Source: CAZPDM01 sp964585305 (GTDB taxonomy: Bacteria; Planctomycetota; Uabimicrobiia; Uabimicrobiales; JABWCH01). From it: DNA of 8,474 nt. This document shows positions 5,440 through 8,474 of the stretch, piece after piece. The stretch covers positions 1-8,474 of the forward strand of contig CAZPDM010000120.1 of NCBI GenBank assembly GCA_964585305.1, written 5' to 3'. The notes below the pieces were generated by a model that saw nothing but the letters and a program-made list of their open reading frames with translations, was not told where the DNA came from and ran no database searches. The stretch's first letter is position 1. The number at the start of each line of letters is the position of its first letter. The translations under genes and the position numbers were made by a program.

Positions 5440-7209
5440 ATGAGCAATCGGCTAAATTCCTCGTATCCTCAAAAAGAAAAACATATTGTTTATACGCTTA
5501 CTGCAAGATGCCGCGATTGTTATAGGTGTTTAAAGGTATGTCCTGTTAAAGCAATCAAAATGAGAAATGGGCAGGCTTATGTTGATGAGGACAGATGTAT
5601 ATCTTGTGGAACATGTGTAAGAGAATGCCCACAAAAAGCTAAGACATATACAAGTGGAATTCAAGAAGCAATGGTTGCCTTGCAAGAATCTTCTATGCCT
5701 GTTGTAAGTCTTGCTCCTTCATATAGAGTTTTTTTTCCAGGATGGCAAAGACTAAGATTTATTGCGTCTTTACGTATGCTAGGCTTTAAAAGAATAGAAG
5801 AAACTTCGATAACAGCACCTATAGTGGCCCAAGAAAGCATAAAAAATGCTGCACAAAGAGAAGGAAAAACAAGTATCTGCACATCTTGTCCAGCAACAGT
5901 TAATTATATAGAAAAATATATGCCACATTTGGCAGAAAATATGCTTTCTATTACTTCTCCCATGATTGCTCATGCGAGATTGATAAAATCAAAGTTTAAA
6001 GAAGATTCTCGTGTGGTTTTTATTGGGCCATGTATTGCGAAAAAATTTGAGAGTATTCGTTCAGAATATTATGGAATTGTAGATGCAGTATTAACATTTG
6101 AAGAAGCGTTAAAATGGTTAGAAGATGAAAATATTGACATAAAAAACTGTGAAGAATCTGGTTTGGATGCTGAAGCACGAGGGGATGCATCATTTTTTCC
6201 TTTATCTGGAGGAACATTTAAAACGGCAGGAATTGATACAATTGGATTCGATGGGAATTATATGCCAGTGGATGGTGCCGATAGAGTTATTGACATTTTA
6301 TCCTCAGAAAATTTAGGAAATATTTTATTAGAACCTTTATTTTGTACAGGAGGGTGCATCAATGGACCTGGGATTAGAAGTGAAACAAATCTTTTTGAGC
6401 GACGCAAACTTATTATAAAGAAAAATGATCCACCTTCTCATATCAATACTCATAATTCTCATATAGATATTGTTTCTGAATCTTCTCAAGATACTGATAC
6501 TCAATATGTTTTTCGTCCTGAATATACAAGTAGTAAAGCGTTTATTCATCCTCAACATACAGAGGAAGAAATAAAAGCTGTTCTTGAACTTACAGGAAAA
6601 AATAGCGACGAAGATATGATCAATTGTGGAGCTTGTGGCTATAGAGGATGTCGTGAAAAAGCAATTGCTGTATTAGAAGGTATGGCAGAATCGGAAATGT
6701 GCTTGCCATATATGCGAAGGCTTGCAGAACAAAGAACCGATCGGATTATTGAAACCAGCCCGAATGGCATTGTGGTATTGGATCGCGATTTAAAAATAAT
6801 AAAAATGAACCCTGCTTTTAAAAAGTTTTTTTCTGTTACAGATTCTTTTATTGGATCTGATATTTCTATTATTATAGATCCGGCTCCTTTTGAAAAATTG
6901 GCCTCTGGTGTAGCTGAAAAAGTTGATATTACAGAAAATCATATTGGCCATAATATTACTTGTCATGAACTTTTTTACCCTCTCAAACAAGATAAACAAT
7001 ATGTAGGAATTTTTGTTGATATAACAGCATCTCAAATAGACAAAAGTAAGATAAAGAAAATAAAAGAACAGGCGGCCAATCAAGCAAAAGAATTATTAGA
7101 ACGGCAAATACGTATGGCACAGGAAATTGCTTGGCAATTGGGAGAGAACTCTGCAAAAACAGAAGCATTGGTACGAAAATTGACTGATGTCGCTGAAAAC
7201 GGAGAGTAA
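5440..7209 (+). CDS. hydS: PAS-domain sensory [FeFe]-hydrogenase (HydS-like, group C)
   Basis: This is a putative H2/redox sensor of 589 residues. Domains in order: a two-[4Fe-4S] ferredoxin domain (C24/27/30/34 and C53/56/59/63); an H-cluster domain (about 85-320); an FeS domain with CGACG (C396, C399, C404, C421); a PAS domain (about 430-530, starting at IIETSPNGIVVLD); and a charged helical, probably coiled-coil, tail (535-589). The H-cluster Cys ligands remain (C150, C198, C302, C306). However, the proton-relay Cys is Ser149, the usual Met of the second motif is Gly196 (GPCIAKKFE) and the Met of the third is Leu300. These changes are typical of sensory rather than catalytic enzymes. It lacks the [2Fe-2S] and His-cluster domains of HydA. 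GTG at 5383 and ATG at 5401 in the same frame would add 19 or 13 residues but lie inside the hairpin without a ribosome binding site. ATG 5440 has a weak AGAAAG (5427-5432). It is followed one base later by a phosphatase gene, its likely output partner. Confidence 0.92.
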   Translation: MSNRLNSSYPQKEKHIVYTLTARCRDCYRCLKVCPVKAIKMRNGQAYVDEDRCISCGTCVRECPQKAKTYTSGIQEAMVALQESSMPVVSLAPSYRVFFPGWQRLRFIASLRMLGFKRIEETSITAPIVAQESIKNAAQREGKTSICTSCPATVNYIEKYMPHLAENMLSITSPMIAHARLIKSKFKEDSRVVFIGPCIAKKFESIRSEYYGIVDAVLTFEEALKWLEDENIDIKNCEESGLDAEARGDASFFPLSGGTFKTAGIDTIGFDGNYMPVDGADRVIDILSSENLGNILLEPLFCTGGCINGPGIRSETNLFERRKLIIKKNDPPSHINTHNSHIDIVSESSQDTDTQYVFRPEYTSSKAFIHPQHTEEEIKAVLELTGKNSDEDMINCGACGYRGCREKAIAVLEGMAESEMCLPYMRRLAEQRTDRIIETSPNGIVVLDRDLKIIKMNPAFKKFFSVTDSFIGSDISIIIDPAPFEKLASGVAEKVDITENHIGHNITCHELFYPLKQDKQYVGIFVDITASQIDKSKIKKIKEQAANQAKELLERQIRMAQEIAWQLGENSAKTEALVRKLTDVAENGE

Positions 7210-7210
7210 T

Positions 7211-8383
7211 ATGATAGACTTAGAAATCGAAAATAATGTTTACATGCACGTAGATATTATGAGTGCGCAAAAACCTAAACGAGGTCATAAAATATGCGGA
7301 GATTTGATAGTACAAGACAGGACAGCAGAAGCCTCAACAGTAGCAATATTCGATGGTATAGGTTCTGGAGCAAAAGCAAATATATCTGCGACACTAAATG
7401 CTTCAATGTTAATCGAAATGATTAGAAATGGATTTACTCTTCGAGAAGCAGGGGAAAAAATGGCTGCATATATGCACGCAGCAAGAGAAAGTAACATTCC
7501 TTTTGCATCATTTGTTGTAGCAAGAATATTAAATGATGGACATGCAACAATATTGACATACGAAATGCCAGCACCTATTTTCATACAACCTAATATAGCA
7601 TATCCTGCTGAACAAAGATTTTTTACTATGGGGGGTGAAGTAGTCGGAGAATCTCATTTAGCTATTCAACCGGGATATGCAATTATGATTGCAAGCGATG
7701 GAGTCTCCCAAGCAGGAATGGGGGTAAGCAATTCGATGGGGTGGACAATTAAACAAGCGGCTACCTATATATCTAGCCAAATAAAAATAGGAAAAGATTT
7801 TGAAGATATTCCTCATGCAGTTCTTCAGACAGTTCAAAAACTAGACGGAGGACATTATGCTGATGATACTACAGCAATCCTTCTTACGGCTAGAAAAGGA
7901 AGAATAATAAATATTATGACAGGCCCTGCTTCTGATAAAAGCAAAGATTATGAAATGGTGCGACAATTTTTAGATTCTCCTGGAATAAAAATTGTTTGTG
8001 GTTCAACAACTACGGATATTGTTGCTCGTTATAGTGGAAAAAAAGTAGAAACATCTCATTTAACAGGAAGTTATATTAACCCTCCTCAGTATTATATTGA
8101 TGGCATTGCTATAGCTACAGAAGGTGCATTTTCTTTAAACCAGCTATATAATATTCTCGATTATGATGATTCTATGTATGATAAAGATTCCTGCGTTTCA
8201 GAAATGGCCTTGTTAATTAAGGCTGTAGATAAAGTTGTCTTCTGGCTTGGTGGTGCAGATAATCTTGGGCATCAGGGAATTGTCTTTACACAATTAGGAT
8301 TATTCCCCCGTAAAAAGATTATCCCTTTTATTGAAGAAAAACTAAGAAAAATGGGAAAACTTGTTGTGCGAAAAGAATTTTAG
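7211..8383 (+). CDS. SpoIIE/PP2C-type protein phosphatase linked to the sensory hydrogenase
   Basis: The N-terminal about 230 of 390 residues are a SpoIIE-type PP2C domain, a Mn/Mg-dependent Ser/Thr protein phosphatase. The metal-binding motifs are present: CGD (29-31), FDGIGSG (47-53), ASDGVSQ (161-167) and YADDTT (216-221), so it is expected to be active. The remaining about 160 residues form a second domain I cannot name, with VCGSTTTDIVAR (262-273) and YYIDGIAIATEG (294-305) as its most distinctive stretches. There is no signal peptide or membrane segment. The start at 7211 has GGAGAG (7201-7206) and begins one base after the hydS stop. An in-frame ATG at 7187 would overlap hydS and lacks a comparable site. 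PP2C phosphatases beside group C hydrogenases are a known pattern, so this is probably the signalling output of HydS. Its substrate is unknown; neither a kinase nor a SpoIIAA-like antagonist is in the window. Confidence 0.9.
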   Translation: MIDLEIENNVYMHVDIMSAQKPKRGHKICGDLIVQDRTAEASTVAIFDGIGSGAKANISATLNASMLIEMIRNGFTLREAGEKMAAYMHAARESNIPFASFVVARILNDGHATILTYEMPAPIFIQPNIAYPAEQRFFTMGGEVVGESHLAIQPGYAIMIASDGVSQAGMGVSNSMGWTIKQAATYISSQIKIGKDFEDIPHAVLQTVQKLDGGHYADDTTAILLTARKGRIINIMTGPASDKSKDYEMVRQFLDSPGIKIVCGSTTTDIVARYSGKKVETSHLTGSYINPPQYYIDGIAIATEGAFSLNQLYNILDYDDSMYDKDSCVSEMALLIKAVDKVVFWLGGADNLGHQGIVFTQLGLFPRKKIIPFIEEKLRKMGKLVVRKEF

Positions 8384-8396
8384 CTATATAAAATAA

Positions 8397-8434
8397 AAAA
8401 AAAAGCAAGATAAAATAAAATCTTGCTTTTTTTT
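8397..8434 (+). terminator. intrinsic terminator of the hydS-phosphatase block
   Basis: GCAAGAT (8405-8411) pairs with ATCTTGC (8420-8426) around an 8-nt loop. The stem is flanked by A's on the left (8397-8404) that can pair with eight T's on the right (8427-8434). It lies 13 nt after the stop codon of the phosphatase gene. The A/T symmetry means it could also stop transcription arriving from the opposite strand. The last 40 bases of the window show no recognisable gene. Confidence 0.92.
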
Positions 8435-8474
8435 GTAAAAAATCTTTATTTTCAATTATTTTTAACGGAAAATA

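Noticed and set aside
7187..7210. Phosphatase start at ATG 7187, overlapping hydS
   Set aside because: ATG 7211 has GGAGAG just upstream and begins directly after the hydS stop; the extra eight residues match nothing in the family.
1..8474. CRISPR array, insertion sequence, attachment site or prophage signs
   Set aside because: No spaced direct repeats, transposase, integrase or terminal inverted repeats were seen; gene content and codon use are uniform and metabolic.

Overview
This window is a compact hydrogen-metabolism locus from a low-G+C anaerobic bacterium. Base composition is strongly AT-rich, codon use favours AGA and ATA, and several genes have purine-rich AAGGAGG-type ribosome binding sites. 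Together with a Rex repressor and a trimeric NAD(P)H-linked [FeFe]-hydrogenase, this points to a fermentative Firmicute (Clostridia or Negativicutes). I cannot name the genus from the sequence.

Layout. Every gene is on the + strand, in two blocks. Block 1 (about 1-5202) opens with a textbook promoter (TTGACA, 17 bp, TATAAA) and a striking 20-bp inverted repeat that begins where transcription should start. It then carries rex, hydC (NuoE-like), hydB (NuoF-like) and hydA (catalytic [FeFe]-hydrogenase). These are packed with a 24-nt gap, a 4-nt ATGA overlap and a 4-nt gap, so they look like one operon. Block 2 (5440-8383) carries a PAS-containing sensory-type [FeFe]-hydrogenase (HydS, group C) and, one base later, a SpoIIE/PP2C-type protein phosphatase. 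It ends at a clear intrinsic terminator at 8397-8434. The blocks are separated by 237 nt holding a large inverted repeat with a T-run (terminator-like). A near-consensus promoter for hydS overlaps the distal half of that repeat.

How the genes work together. HydA, HydB and HydC should form a soluble complex that makes H2 from NADH, probably together with reduced ferredoxin (electron bifurcation/confurcation as in the Thermotoga maritima HydABC family). Rex reads the NADH/NAD+ ratio and, as first gene of the operon, probably controls it and itself. HydS keeps the H-cluster ligands but has lost residues needed for fast catalysis, and it carries an extra FeS domain, a PAS domain and a helical tail. 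It is therefore best read as an H2/redox sensor. The adjacent phosphatase is the likely output. The locus thus pairs an H2-producing enzyme with two sensors, one for the substrate couple (NADH, Rex) and one for the product (H2, HydS). No partner kinase, anti-sigma antagonist or maturase (HydE/F/G) is in the window.

Least explained parts: the 5' palindrome, the overlapping terminator/promoter before hydS, an unusual spacing of the His-ligated cluster motif in HydA, and the about 160-residue C-terminal domain of the phosphatase.
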